NCBI RefSeq assembly: GCF_001881565.1 | Contig: NZ_MPDJ01000004.1 | Coordinates: 101,105-165,104 of the forward strand | Source: Eisenbergiella tayi | GTDB taxonomy: Bacteria; Bacillota; Clostridia; Lachnospirales; Lachnospiraceae | Length of the DNA stretch: 64,000 bases | Direction: 5' to 3' | Shown here: positions 49,172 through 58,328 of the stretch, one piece after another | How positions within the stretch are numbered: the first letter of the stretch is position 1 | Layout of the letters: every line of letters starts with the position of its first letter | Position numbers and translations under genes: made by a program | Notes under the pieces: model-generated | What the model was told of the DNA's origin: nothing | Seen by the model: the letters and a program-made list of their open reading frames with translations, nothing else | Databases searched by the model: none

Positions 49172-50997
49172 TAGTACTGAGCTTGCGCATTCCATAATTC
49201 ATAATACTTTCCCTGTTTATTTGCTACTAATTCATCGTGAGTTCCTTTTTGAACAATAGTACCACAATCAAATACATTGACAGAATCACAGAATTTGCAT
49301 GATGACAATCTATGACTAATATAAATTGTCAATCCTTCACTTCTAATTTCACTGAACTTTGTATAAACTTCTTCCTCAGCTATCGGATCCAAAGCAGCTG
49401 TCGGCTCATCCAAAATCATTACTGATGCTTCTTTATATAATGCTCTTGCTAATGCTATTTTTTGTGCCTCACCTCCAGATATCTCAACGCCATTCTCTGA
49501 GAAATCCCTATATAAACATGTTTCTAATTTATCTGACATCTTACTAACTCTATCATATACCCCAGCTTTCATTAGGCACTGCTCAACTTTCAATTTATCA
49601 TAATCTGTATTTACAGAAACATTTTGTCCAACGCCGAATGAAAAAAGTTGAAAATCTTGAAATACAACCGCCAAATTCTTAAGATACTCTTTGTAATCAA
49701 TTCTTTTAACGTCAATCCCGTTTATATAAATTGCTCCCTCTGTTGGAGCATACAATCTGCACAACAACTTAACAAACGTAGTCTTTCCTGACCCATTCAT
49801 TCCTACTATCGCATATCGTTTTCCGCTATGGAATTCCGCATTAATGTTTCTTAAAACATACGTATCACTTCCAGGATACTTGAATGAAACATTCTTAAAT
49901 TCTATACAGATTTCCTTTTCAACAACATTTTCTAAAATATCTACATTATTTTCATTACTAGCATCAATATCAAGATATTCAAATAGTTTTTTTAGATGTT
50001 CACAATAAATCTTATTTTCTGCAATTGATAATGTTAGCTCACCAAAGCTCTCTGTTAATCTTTTTAATGAACTAATATACTGAACCATATTTCCTACTGG
50101 AAATGCACCATAAAAAGTTTTTAACACAACAAAGATGTAGCATAGAGAATTAATTATTTCTGCCCAAAAAGAACTAATACCTTGATATAAACTCATTTTT
50201 GAAATATAACTATCATCTTTTATGTTATGTGCTATCATTTTATCAATTTTATTAAGCGCAATAATGTCTTGTCTATAAATTCTAACATCTTTTGCCCTCT
50301 GCAAATCTAAATCTAATTCTTGACCATAGAATGCAAATGTCCTGTTAAACCAAACTGTTCCATCGCTCCAATCATTAAAAACCTTCTGTTCTCTGTTTTT
50401 ATATTTATCATGAATCCAGCCTTCAAAAACAATCATAGCCACGATTACTAAAATCCATAATTTTGAATTAAGTATATTATTATTGCATTTGCTAGTAAAC
50501 AAAGATATCGATAATGCAATCGAAGCAAAAATACCTACAAATACCCTTATCAGTCCAGGCGTATTCCACACCAACTGACCCAGGCCATTTCCAAACATAA
50601 ATAAGTTTTCCTCAGCTTTTTGCTTTTGTTGTTGATAACTAGCTTTTTCCAAAACTTCATATTCAACACTCATTTGCTTATCACAAAATATCTTTGAGAA
50701 GCAATCCCACATACTAGCTTCTTTAGCACTACTCACACGGTCAACAACACTTTTTATAATCGAAAAAATCAAATTAATAAGTATCGTAAAAATCACATAT
50801 ATACCAAGAACTTTGATTCGTCGTAAATTTGCAATTTCATTTATTATTTTTGCCGAAAACCATATATTTATAAAGGGAGACCCCGATTCAATCAATGAAA
50901 ACAAGATTTTAGTTTCAATAAGACCAGGACAATATTCTCTCAAAATACTATATCCTCGCCTGGTTATTTTTAAACGATCACGAATGCTCATATTCAT
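49153..50997 (-). CDS. ABC exporter half-transporter (fused permease-ATPase), second of pair
   Basis: 614 residues: an N-terminal membrane domain of about six helices (to about 330) and a C-terminal ATPase with Walker A GMNGSGKTT, Q-loop VVFQDFQLFSFGV, signature ISGGEAQKIALARAL, Walker B VMILDEPTAALD and H-loop YISHRL. Its start overlaps the upstream ABC gene by 20 bp, indicating a heterodimer. Codon use and base composition are far more AT-rich than the flanking genes, and it lies inside a broken sulfatase. The last few codons run into sulfatase sequence, so its original C-terminus may have been changed. Substrate unknown: peptide, drug or lipid are all possible. Confidence 0.88.
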   Translation of the reverse strand: MNMSIRDRLKITRRGYSILREYCPGLIETKILFSLIESGSPFINIWFSAKIINEIANLRRIKVLGIYVIFTILINLIFSIIKSVVDRVSSAKEASMWDCFSKIFCDKQMSVEYEVLEKASYQQQKQKAEENLFMFGNGLGQLVWNTPGLIRVFVGIFASIALSISLFTSKCNNNILNSKLWILVIVAMIVFEGWIHDKYKNREQKVFNDWSDGTVWFNRTFAFYGQELDLDLQRAKDVRIYRQDIIALNKIDKMIAHNIKDDSYISKMSLYQGISSFWAEIINSLCYIFVVLKTFYGAFPVGNMVQYISSLKRLTESFGELTLSIAENKIYCEHLKKLFEYLDIDASNENNVDILENVVEKEICIEFKNVSFKYPGSDTYVLRNINAEFHSGKRYAIVGMNGSGKTTFVKLLCRLYAPTEGAIYINGIDVKRIDYKEYLKNLAVVFQDFQLFSFGVGQNVSVNTDYDKLKVEQCLMKAGVYDRVSKMSDKLETCLYRDFSENGVEISGGEAQKIALARALYKEASVMILDEPTAALDPIAEEEVYTKFSEIRSEGLTIYISHRLSSCKFCDSVNVFDCGTIVQKGTHDELVANKQGKYYELWNAQAQYYRNSSR

Positions 50998-52804
50998 CTA
51001 CCTTTTCTTCTCTATAATGTTTTGCTTGGGTTTCGAATAATTCATAATATTTCCCATGAAGGCTCAACAATTGATCATGCGTTCCGCATTCTATAATTTT
51101 TCCATTTTCTAACAATATAATGTGACTACAAAATCGTGTAGAGGCCAATCTGTGTGAAATAAAAATAGACGATTTCGAATCCATAACTCCATTGTATAAT
51201 TCATACATATTTTGTTCTGAAATAGGATCCAATGCAGCCGTTGGTTCATCCAAAATAACTATCGGCGAATTTTTATATAATGCTCTTGCTAATAATAATT
51301 TTTGCTTTTCCCCTCCCGATAAATCAATACCATCTTCCCATATTGTTTTATCATATTTTGTATCTAAACCATATTTAAGCGAATTTATCTTCTCCATCAA
51401 TCCAGCTTGTTCTAAACATTTTTTTACTCTATCGACATTTACATTTTCTCTAATATTCTCTGCCACAATCTCTGCTATTGTTACGGGTAGAATAGAATAT
51501 TGCTGAAAAACAACTCCAAACGCCTTATACACTTCATCCCTATCCAACTCTTTTAAATCTTTTCCATCATACAGAACTTGACCTTCTGTGGGATCTATTA
51601 ATCCACATATAAGCTTTACAAGTGTTGTTTTTCCCGCTCCATTTAAACCTACTACAGCCAAATGCTGCCCTGGATTAATAGTTAAACTTAAATCATCGAT
51701 TACTTTGCTATCTTCACCACTATATTGATAACTAACATTTTTCAGTTCAATAGTACGTGGCTTTAAAAAATCATGTATCTTTTCTCCCGAATTTCTGCAA
51801 TACTTTTCCGGATATTCTACAAACGTTCTAAACCTATTTATAGACACATTTAATCTGTTTATTGTATTAACTTGTCCTAGCAAGCTATTCAACCATGCTG
51901 AAAATCCAACAATGACATTAAAATATAATACAAAATCAGCTACCGTCAGTGTCCCTTGTAAAACAAGATATAACAAATAGAAATATGTAACACCTTCTCT
52001 CACAAGAGAAAACGAACAATCGCATATCGAAACTTTAAATATTTTAGAAGCATACTTTTTATACCATGAATTTACACCTTCCATATTCACGCGATATACA
52101 CTATTTAACCAAGCAATCATATTATATAATCTAATATCTTTTGCGGCTTTAATTTCTCCAGACACCTTCGTAATATACTGTAATTTTTGAGTATAACTAA
52201 TTTTTTCCTCATTATTAACTTTTTCCCACTTTATTATTCTTTTATTCATAAAATAACTAGCTAATGTAGAAATCACCAAAAAAAATACTATTATTATATT
52301 CAACCTTATCAAAACATAAAAAAAGGTCACAAAACCGAGTAAGTTTGCCATAAATCCAACTGAAGTATCATAAATCCGGGCATAATATGAAAAATTACCA
52401 TTGCAACTAGCAAAACTTTCACTCTGAAGATTTCTAAAATGTTCGTCCTCTTGATTACAATAGTCTGTTCTTAATGATTTATTTGTTACCATCTTCAGAA
52501 AATACGTATTCATTTTATACTTATGCCAATAAATCAATCTGTCTATATATTTCTGCAACGAAGTCATTATAATAATAGTTCCTAAAAAAAGCCCTGTCGC
52601 AAACATTAAATGCTCTAAAGGTTTCTGATTAACTATTTCATCAATTACAACTTTAGGAAGAAATGTCGTTATTACAGGAATCGCTGCATTAATCACAATT
52701 AAACTAACGCAGAGAACTAATAACTTTGGGTAATTTTGAATAGTTGCCTTTATACAATAACAAAAATTTTGCAATATCGAGTATTCTTTATCTTTTTCTT
52801 CCAT
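50978..52804 (-). CDS. ABC exporter half-transporter (fused permease-ATPase), first of pair
   Basis: 608 residues from ATG 52804, which GGAAGG precedes. ATG 52819 is possible but lies only about 14 bases after a TATAAT box. Six membrane helices, then an ATPase: Walker A GLNGAGKTT, Q-loop VVFQQYSILPVTI, signature LSGGEKQKLLLARAL, Walker B IVILDEPTAALD, H-loop FISHRL. It lacks an N-terminal C39 peptidase domain, so it does not itself process leader peptides. It forms a pair with the next gene. Strongly AT-rich relative to the neighbourhood; no precursor peptide or modification enzyme gene adjoins. Confidence 0.88.
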   Translation of the reverse strand: MEEKDKEYSILQNFCYCIKATIQNYPKLLVLCVSLIVINAAIPVITTFLPKVVIDEIVNQKPLEHLMFATGLFLGTIIIMTSLQKYIDRLIYWHKYKMNTYFLKMVTNKSLRTDYCNQEDEHFRNLQSESFASCNGNFSYYARIYDTSVGFMANLLGFVTFFYVLIRLNIIIVFFLVISTLASYFMNKRIIKWEKVNNEEKISYTQKLQYITKVSGEIKAAKDIRLYNMIAWLNSVYRVNMEGVNSWYKKYASKIFKVSICDCSFSLVREGVTYFYLLYLVLQGTLTVADFVLYFNVIVGFSAWLNSLLGQVNTINRLNVSINRFRTFVEYPEKYCRNSGEKIHDFLKPRTIELKNVSYQYSGEDSKVIDDLSLTINPGQHLAVVGLNGAGKTTLVKLICGLIDPTEGQVLYDGKDLKELDRDEVYKAFGVVFQQYSILPVTIAEIVAENIRENVNVDRVKKCLEQAGLMEKINSLKYGLDTKYDKTIWEDGIDLSGGEKQKLLLARALYKNSPIVILDEPTAALDPISEQNMYELYNGVMDSKSSIFISHRLASTRFCSHIILLENGKIIECGTHDQLLSLHGKYYELFETQAKHYREEKVDEYEHS

Positions 52805-52885
52805 AACCCAACCTTCCATACATCACTCTATTATAAATCATTCATTACTACATAATGTGATTAATAATTTTTTCCATATAATCAA

Positions 52886-53062
52886 TGGATGCCCACTCAA
52901 ATATACTATGAAATGCACCGCCGCCTCCGGGCCCCCTATGGCCCCGATGAACTGTATCATATGTATACGGATCCAGAGGAAAACCATGACCTCATAAACG
53001 ATCCTGCCTGTCAGCCCGGCATTTATGCCGACCGAAGAGAAGTTTTCTGCCGTCAGCCCTGA
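52886..53062 (+). pseudogene. Sulfatase, 3' fragment beyond the ABC insertion
   Basis: A frame with no start encodes WMPTQIYYEMHRRLRAPYGP, then DELYHMYTDPEENHDLINDP and about 18 more residues to TGA. The ELYxxxxDPxExxNL pattern is the standard C-terminal signature of type I sulfatases. Same strand as the 5' fragment at 48989-49171, 3.7 kb away, so the two are pieces of one gene split by the AT-rich block. G+C returns to local values from about 52900. Confidence 0.8.
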
Positions 53063-53075
53063 TTCCCTGACGGCA
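53048..53075. terminator. Hairpin after the sulfatase remnant
   Basis: GCCGTCAG and CTGACGGC, an 8-bp stem overlapping the sulfatase stop and next to the convergent membrane-protein stop at 53079. T-runs are modest. Confidence 0.6.
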
Positions 53076-53078
53076 TAG

Positions 53079-54407
53079 CTATTCTTTTATGATGGCATTG
53101 GGGTAAACACGTTCCATCCGTTCATCCGGATAATGGGAATCCAGGAAGCTATCCACACTGTTTTCCGCAGGCTTTCCGCCGTATCTGTCGCTGTAACGGG
53201 CCAATGCCATCCCTGACAGCACAATGTTAACTGCCATGAACACAAGAAATACCCAGCTCAATATTTTTCCGACCTTTTCAGGAACCTTTTCAATCCAGCG
53301 GGACAGAAAAGGATATACATTTTTAATCCAAAGCACGGAAGCGAGTCCCCAGAAAAAGCAGTAAAGCAAATTAATCCTTCCTCCCAGATTAAAGGGGATT
53401 TTGCTGTAATCCCAGAACACCGTGCCAAACACCATTTCCGTGAAAACACTGCATACATATTCATAGGCACCGCCCACCACCGTGCCGAAAATAAAGATAT
53501 ATCTGTCATCCCTGTCACGGTATTTATGCAGCATCATGGTAAGCACTACCACGCCGATTCCCCAGACAATACTGAAAGGGCCGTACAGCACACTGCTGCG
53601 GCTCATCCATACTCCTGAAGTGAGACGGCAGAATATGGTTTCCGTAATATCCCCCAGAAATGCGCCGATAAAAAAAAGCCATACCAGTTTGTGGAAACTG
53701 CAGCCTTCTGCGAATACAAGGCTTTCTTTCCTCTCCTTTTTCCGGAACCTTGCCGCCAACGCGTTTTCCCCATCTTTTTCCAGATTGGGGAAAGCCCTGG
53801 TCATACCTTTTTGGATTCCACGGAAAATAGCGTTCCCCAGCCGGTCTGAAACCTCCTGCATTCCCGCTGCTATTTCTTCAATACGGGCAGTTTTCCTCAG
53901 CTGCAGGATGGCTCCGGCCACCGACAGGAAATCCCCTGTGGTGATCACAAGGAGGATTATGCCAAGAAGCCTGACAATAAAGGTCGGTATCATGGAAATA
54001 AGCGGTGCCAAAAATGGATGGACGAAGGTGATGATCAGCGCTGCCCCGATTCCCCACAGAGCCGAAAACTGCGGGCATATGTATCCTCCTAAATTATGCT
54101 TATAGCCTGTATAATCCCACCATTTGCACTTGAATACCTTCTCCATCAGGGCTCCCGTAAAGAATTCCACCACGGCAGCCATAACGGAACAGCCCAGGGC
54201 CAGGAAAAAGAAATTTCCCTTCAGAGAACTGAAGAAGACAAGGATCAGCACCATACCGATGCCATATACTGGACAGAGAGGTCCGTTTAAAAACCCCCTG
54301 TTCATGAATTTCTTATGCTTTACCGCGGCATATGCGATTTCCGCACACCAGCCGATAAAGGAATAAATAAAAAAGTACCATATCAGTTCAAAAATTATAT
54401 TCATCAT
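53079..54407 (-). CDS. Duplicated 'putative ABC-transporter type IV' membrane protein
   Basis: 442 residues with two copies of the PF06541-type domain. First copy: FIYSFIGWCAEIAYA, FLNGPLCPVYGIGMV, WWDYTGYKHNLGGYICPQFSALWGIGA. Second copy: FFIGAFLGDITETIF, VLYGPFSIVWGIGVV, FWDYSKIPFNLGGRINLLYCFFWGLAS. A cytoplasmic charged linker (about 170-235) joins them. About ten helices in total. Despite the domain name, no ATPase partner is known or adjacent. GAAGGA precedes the ATG. Confidence 0.85.
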   Translation of the reverse strand: MMNIIFELIWYFFIYSFIGWCAEIAYAAVKHKKFMNRGFLNGPLCPVYGIGMVLILVFFSSLKGNFFFLALGCSVMAAVVEFFTGALMEKVFKCKWWDYTGYKHNLGGYICPQFSALWGIGAALIITFVHPFLAPLISMIPTFIVRLLGIILLVITTGDFLSVAGAILQLRKTARIEEIAAGMQEVSDRLGNAIFRGIQKGMTRAFPNLEKDGENALAARFRKKERKESLVFAEGCSFHKLVWLFFIGAFLGDITETIFCRLTSGVWMSRSSVLYGPFSIVWGIGVVVLTMMLHKYRDRDDRYIFIFGTVVGGAYEYVCSVFTEMVFGTVFWDYSKIPFNLGGRINLLYCFFWGLASVLWIKNVYPFLSRWIEKVPEKVGKILSWVFLVFMAVNIVLSGMALARYSDRYGGKPAENSVDSFLDSHYPDERMERVYPNAIIKE

Positions 54408-54445
54408 TTTCCTTCTCCATTCTGTCTGTCATTCCTGTCTTTTTT

Positions 54446-55255
54446 TCAGCTGCCGCGCATCTTCCTCCGGTAAATACTGGGAGGCATCTGCATCAGCCGT
54501 TTAAAATACTTGGCAAAATAAAACTGGTCGGAAAACTCCAGTTCTTCCGCTATCTGCGCAATGCTTCTGTCCTCCTGCAGGAGAAGGCGGCAGGCCTTCT
54601 GGATAACCAGCTGTTCCAGATAGCCTCCCGGATACATACCCGTTTCCGCCCGGAATTTTTTGGAGAGCGTGCTTTCCGAAACATGCAGCCGATCGGCCAT
54701 GCTGCGGATATGGTTTTTAGCGCTGACCGGATTTTGTGCGAGCAAAAAAAACTGCTCCACCATCTCTGAATAGATTCTGGTCCGCGTTTCCTGAACGCCG
54801 GCCATCCTGGTAAAGAAGCCCAGTTCCTCCCACAGAATCCCCTGAAGGCAGAAAGAATCCCCCATGCGCTGGGAACGGTAAAGCGCAAGCACCTTTTCCA
54901 GGTACTGACCAGATACTTTCCTCTCGTACACCTCTTCACAGCCGAAGAAAAGATCCATGCCGTTCACCTGGATAATATTTACATGGAAATAAAGCTGCTC
55001 CATATGGGAATCACACCGGTAATTATACAGCAGGCCTGCCGGAATCAGATATACATACCCCTCCTGCAAAGCGATTTCCCTGCCGCGCAGGGTGAGGGTT
55101 CCGGAACCTTCCGGTATGAAATAGACCCTGGAATAGGGAGAGCATACCTTTTCCATATTCCAGGTATTATCCACCTGGGCCAGACCGGAATCTGCCACCT
55201 CCAGGCTGAGCGTTTTCCACAGCTGAAGCGGCCTTGGATTTGATGATAGAATCAT
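54446..55255 (-). CDS. AraC-family transcriptional regulator
   Basis: 269 residues: an N-terminal cupin sensor (about 10-140; VYFIPEGSGTLTLRGREIALQEGYVYLIPAGLLYNY) and a C-terminal double helix-turn-helix (about 170-269; MADRLHVSESTLSKKFRAETGMYPGGYLEQ, IAQIAEELEFSDQFYFAKYFKRLMQMPPSIYR). ATG 55255 has GGAG upstream. It is divergent from the intact fucosidase gene with 138 bp between them, so it most likely activates that gene in response to a glycan. Confidence 0.92.
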   Translation of the reverse strand: MILSSNPRPLQLWKTLSLEVADSGLAQVDNTWNMEKVCSPYSRVYFIPEGSGTLTLRGREIALQEGYVYLIPAGLLYNYRCDSHMEQLYFHVNIIQVNGMDLFFGCEEVYERKVSGQYLEKVLALYRSQRMGDSFCLQGILWEELGFFTRMAGVQETRTRIYSEMVEQFFLLAQNPVSAKNHIRSMADRLHVSESTLSKKFRAETGMYPGGYLEQLVIQKACRLLLQEDRSIAQIAEELEFSDQFYFAKYFKRLMQMPPSIYRRKMRGS

Positions 55256-55393
55256 ACTTAAAACTCCATATTTTTTCCTTATTATTACATGTTCCTCCGC
55301 CCCTTTTTTCACTACAATAAACCCATAAACCTGCCGCACTTACATGAGGCGGTAAAAAAGATAATGCCGCAGATACGGCAGAACGGAGGAATT

Positions 55394-56713
55394 ATGACAA
55401 GTTATGTTACACGCCAGACTCCCGGAGATACCAGCTGGTTTACCCATGACCGGTTCGGCATGTTTATCCATTTCGGGCTTTATGCTATGCCTGCCCGCCA
55501 TGAATGGGTGAAAACCAATGAAAAAATCTCAGAGGAGCATTATGATCTTTACTTCAAACACTTCAATCCCGATCTTTACGACCCGAAGGAATGGGCGAAA
55601 CAGGCAAAGGCCGCCGGAATGAAGTATGTGGTTATGACCACAAAGCATCACGAGGGCTTCTGCCTTTTTGACAGCAAGTATACGGACTATAAATCTACCA
55701 ACACCCCCTGCGGCAAGGATCTCATCAAGGAATATGTGGAGGCGTTCCGCTCGGAAGGGCTGCGCGTAGGATTCTACTATTCGCTCATTGACTGGCATCA
55801 TCCGGATTTCCCCATCGACACGCTTCATCCCCGCAGGGACGATGCGGATGCCCTGCAGCAGAACGAGGGACGCGACATGCACAAATATGCCGAGTACATG
55901 AGGAACCAGGTAACTGAGCTGCTGACCAATTATGGTAAAATCGACATTCTCTGGTTCGATTTCTCCTATGACGGCCAGGACGGCGAAGGCGATCAGTCAT
56001 GGATGAAGGGCAAAGGGAAAAATGACTGGGAAGCGGAAAAGCTTATTGCCACCGCCCGTTCCCTTCAGCCGGATATCATCATTGACAACCGTACCGACAT
56101 CGAACAGGATCTGTGGACGCCTGAGCAGTATCAGCCGGTCAAATGGGTTACCCATCCTGAAACAGGCGAACTGGTGACATGGGAAGCCTGCCAGACCTTT
56201 TCCGGCTCCTGGGGCTATTACAGGGACGAGCAGACCTGGAAATCTCCGGAAATGCTCATCCGCATGCTGGTAAATACCGTGTCCTGCGGCGGCAACCTGC
56301 TCATGAATGTAGGCCCTACCTCCAGAGGCTATCTGGATTCCCGCGCGGAGGATGCACTGAAAGTATATGCGGACTGGATGAAATATAACAGCCGTTCTAT
56401 CTATGGCTGTACCATGGCGGAGCCCGGAATCACAGCTCCCGCAGACTGCCGATACACCCAGAGCGCCGACGGAAGCCGCCTGTACCTGCATCTGTTTGCC
56501 TATCCATTCGCCCATCTTCGTCTTCCCGGGATGGCCGGAAAGGTGGAATACGCCCAGTTCCTTCATGACGGAAGCGAGCTTCTTTTCACAGAAGGCGCCA
56601 TCGACCATTTCTCTGCAAAGAACGAAACGGAGGACAGCAGCGACCTGATTCTCTATCTTCCTGCCGTAAAGCCCAGCAGCCTGGTGCCTGTTGTGGAGCT
56701 GATTCTTAAATAA
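55394..56713 (+). CDS. GH29 alpha-L-fucosidase, intact
   Basis: 439 residues. N-terminal landmarks WFTHDRFGMFIHFGLYAMPARHEW and MTTKHHEGFCLFDS, the nucleophile region NYGKIDILWFDFSYDG (Asp in WFD), then TWEACQTFSGSWGYYRDEQTW, which holds substrate-binding residues, and GGNLLMNVGPTSRG. No signal peptide, so it probably acts inside the cell on imported oligosaccharides. ATG 55394 follows GGAGG; earlier ATGs in frame lack a ribosome site. Host mucin or milk fucosyl-glycans are the probable source. Likely controlled by the divergent AraC regulator. Confidence 0.93.
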   Translation: MTSYVTRQTPGDTSWFTHDRFGMFIHFGLYAMPARHEWVKTNEKISEEHYDLYFKHFNPDLYDPKEWAKQAKAAGMKYVVMTTKHHEGFCLFDSKYTDYKSTNTPCGKDLIKEYVEAFRSEGLRVGFYYSLIDWHHPDFPIDTLHPRRDDADALQQNEGRDMHKYAEYMRNQVTELLTNYGKIDILWFDFSYDGQDGEGDQSWMKGKGKNDWEAEKLIATARSLQPDIIIDNRTDIEQDLWTPEQYQPVKWVTHPETGELVTWEACQTFSGSWGYYRDEQTWKSPEMLIRMLVNTVSCGGNLLMNVGPTSRGYLDSRAEDALKVYADWMKYNSRSIYGCTMAEPGITAPADCRYTQSADGSRLYLHLFAYPFAHLRLPGMAGKVEYAQFLHDGSELLFTEGAIDHFSAKNETEDSSDLILYLPAVKPSSLVPVVELILK

Positions 56714-56797
56714 GCTGTTTCCCCGTCGGGATATCACTGCCCGGGACTGCACCGGTCACATCGGAATATACATTTTACAGTTAATTATATAGGATAA

Positions 56798-56833
56798 GAA
56801 ACGTCATTGCAATTATTTCTGCAATGGCGTTTC
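56798..56833. terminator. Bidirectional terminator between fucosidase and MATE genes
   Basis: GAAACGTCATTGCA pairs with TGCAATGGCGTTTC (one G-T pair) around an 8-base loop, between convergent genes. Confidence 0.75.
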
Positions 56834-56851
56834 TTTCAATGAAAGTTTCTT

Positions 56852-58240
56852 TCAATTCATGCCGCGCTGTCCGGAAGCGTCCGGGATCCGCTGTTTTTCC
56901 CGGTAAAACTGTATGCACAGATAGGCAGCGGTATAAACTGCCATAAACCCGGAAACCATCGGCGCGATCGCTCCGATCCGGGCCAGGTTGTCCGGCCAGT
57001 TGGCATACACCAGATGGATTATGGGGATACGCAGGGCCAACGCCCCGAAGCAGCAGCTTATCATGGTAAATATGGTCTGCGATCTGCCGTTAAGATACCC
57101 GTTCATACAGAACACAAAGCTCACAGCCAGATAATCATAGCTGCATGTCCTGAAAAAAGGGATGCCGGCTTCAATGATCGCAGGATCTGAGGAAAATAAC
57201 CCTATCATCGTCTGAGGGGAAAGCTGGGCCCACAGCCAGAAAAGGGAGGAAGCCGCCACCGCAAAAAGCAGGCCTGCCGCCAGGCTTTTCTTCGCCCTCT
57301 CCGGCTTTCCCGCCCCATAGTTCTGGGCGGTAACAGCCGCCAGTGCATTGGCTACCGAAGTTGCAGGCAGCATGGCAAATACATCATATTTGCTCGCCAC
57401 TCCCACTGCGGAGGCCGCATAGATTCCCAGCCGGTTCGTCACACTGGTAAGATACAGAAAGGAAAAACGCACCATACATTCCTGAAGGGATATGGGGATG
57501 CCAACCCAGGCAAGCTCTCTGGCTTTTGCCGGATCGATCCGGAAGTTTTTCAGCCGGAAGGTGAAAATAAACTTCTTGCGGTTTAAATAAATAATTGCCG
57601 TCACCATACTTACTGCTTGGGAGCCAATCGTAGCCAGGGCAACTCCCGCCACGCCGAGTCCGGCGCCCTTTACCAGTATGAAGTCCCCTGCAATATTCAG
57701 GACACAGGAAAGGGCAATGAACAGCATCGGACGCCTGGAGTCTCCATAACCTCTCAGAATTGCGCTTATCGCATTATAGCCGCAGATAAAAAGAATGCCC
57801 AGGCTGCAGATACGCACATAGGTTCCGGCCAGTTCAAAGGATTCCTCCGGCGTTTTCAGCAGAAACAGAATCCTGTCCGTAAACAGAAGCATAAGAACCG
57901 TAAGAATCACTGCGGCAATGGCGAATATGGTAAGCGTTGTCCCGATTGTCTTTTTTACCTCTTCTTCCTCTTCCATTCCCGTATATTTTCCTACCAATAT
58001 CGTGCTTCCCAGCGTCAGACCCGTAATCAGGCTGGTGATGATCTGGGTAACCTGGGTTCCTGTGGAAACCGCTGCCACGCTTTCCGGGCCGCAGTATCTG
58101 CCGATGACAAGCAAATCCACCGCCCCATACAGTGCCTGTATGATATTGGCGATGATGAATGGAACGGAAAAGGTGAATAATACGCGGATTACACTCCCTT
58201 TTGTCAGATTGTTTTCCGCTTTCTTTTTCTTGGATTCCAT
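56852..58240 (-). CDS. MATE-family efflux transporter
   Basis: 462 residues with twelve helices; PFIIANIIQALYGAVDLLVIGRYCGPESVAAVSTGTQVTQ in the first half and VFAMLPATSVANALAAVTAQNYGAGKPERAKKSLAAG in the second are the duplicated MATE signatures. GGGGAGATAAA precedes ATG 58240. Same family as the pump at 42897 but clearly diverged, so not a recent copy. Separated from the upstream GH32-like gene by a terminator, so independently expressed. Confidence 0.93.
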   Translation of the reverse strand: MESKKKKAENNLTKGSVIRVLFTFSVPFIIANIIQALYGAVDLLVIGRYCGPESVAAVSTGTQVTQIITSLITGLTLGSTILVGKYTGMEEEEEVKKTIGTTLTIFAIAAVILTVLMLLFTDRILFLLKTPEESFELAGTYVRICSLGILFICGYNAISAILRGYGDSRRPMLFIALSCVLNIAGDFILVKGAGLGVAGVALATIGSQAVSMVTAIIYLNRKKFIFTFRLKNFRIDPAKARELAWVGIPISLQECMVRFSFLYLTSVTNRLGIYAASAVGVASKYDVFAMLPATSVANALAAVTAQNYGAGKPERAKKSLAAGLLFAVAASSLFWLWAQLSPQTMIGLFSSDPAIIEAGIPFFRTCSYDYLAVSFVFCMNGYLNGRSQTIFTMISCCFGALALRIPIIHLVYANWPDNLARIGAIAPMVSGFMAVYTAAYLCIQFYREKQRIPDASGQRGMN

Positions 58241-58287
58241 AATTTTATCTCCCCACTATGTAATAACTTACTTCCAAAATAAATTAA

Positions 58288-58308
58288 ACCCTCCAGTTAC
58301 TGGAGGGT
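58288..58308 (-). terminator. Terminator of the GH32-like gene
   Basis: ACCCTCCAG-TTAC-TGGAGGGT (read on plus), followed by TTTAATTT on the minus strand. Confidence 0.75.
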
Positions 58309-58328
58309 CAATACCTTTTTACTTTTTT

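Noticed and set aside
49153..52885. Lantibiotic or other RiPP cluster
   Set aside because: Only exporter genes are present. No precursor peptide, modification enzyme or peptidase domain was found in or next to the block.
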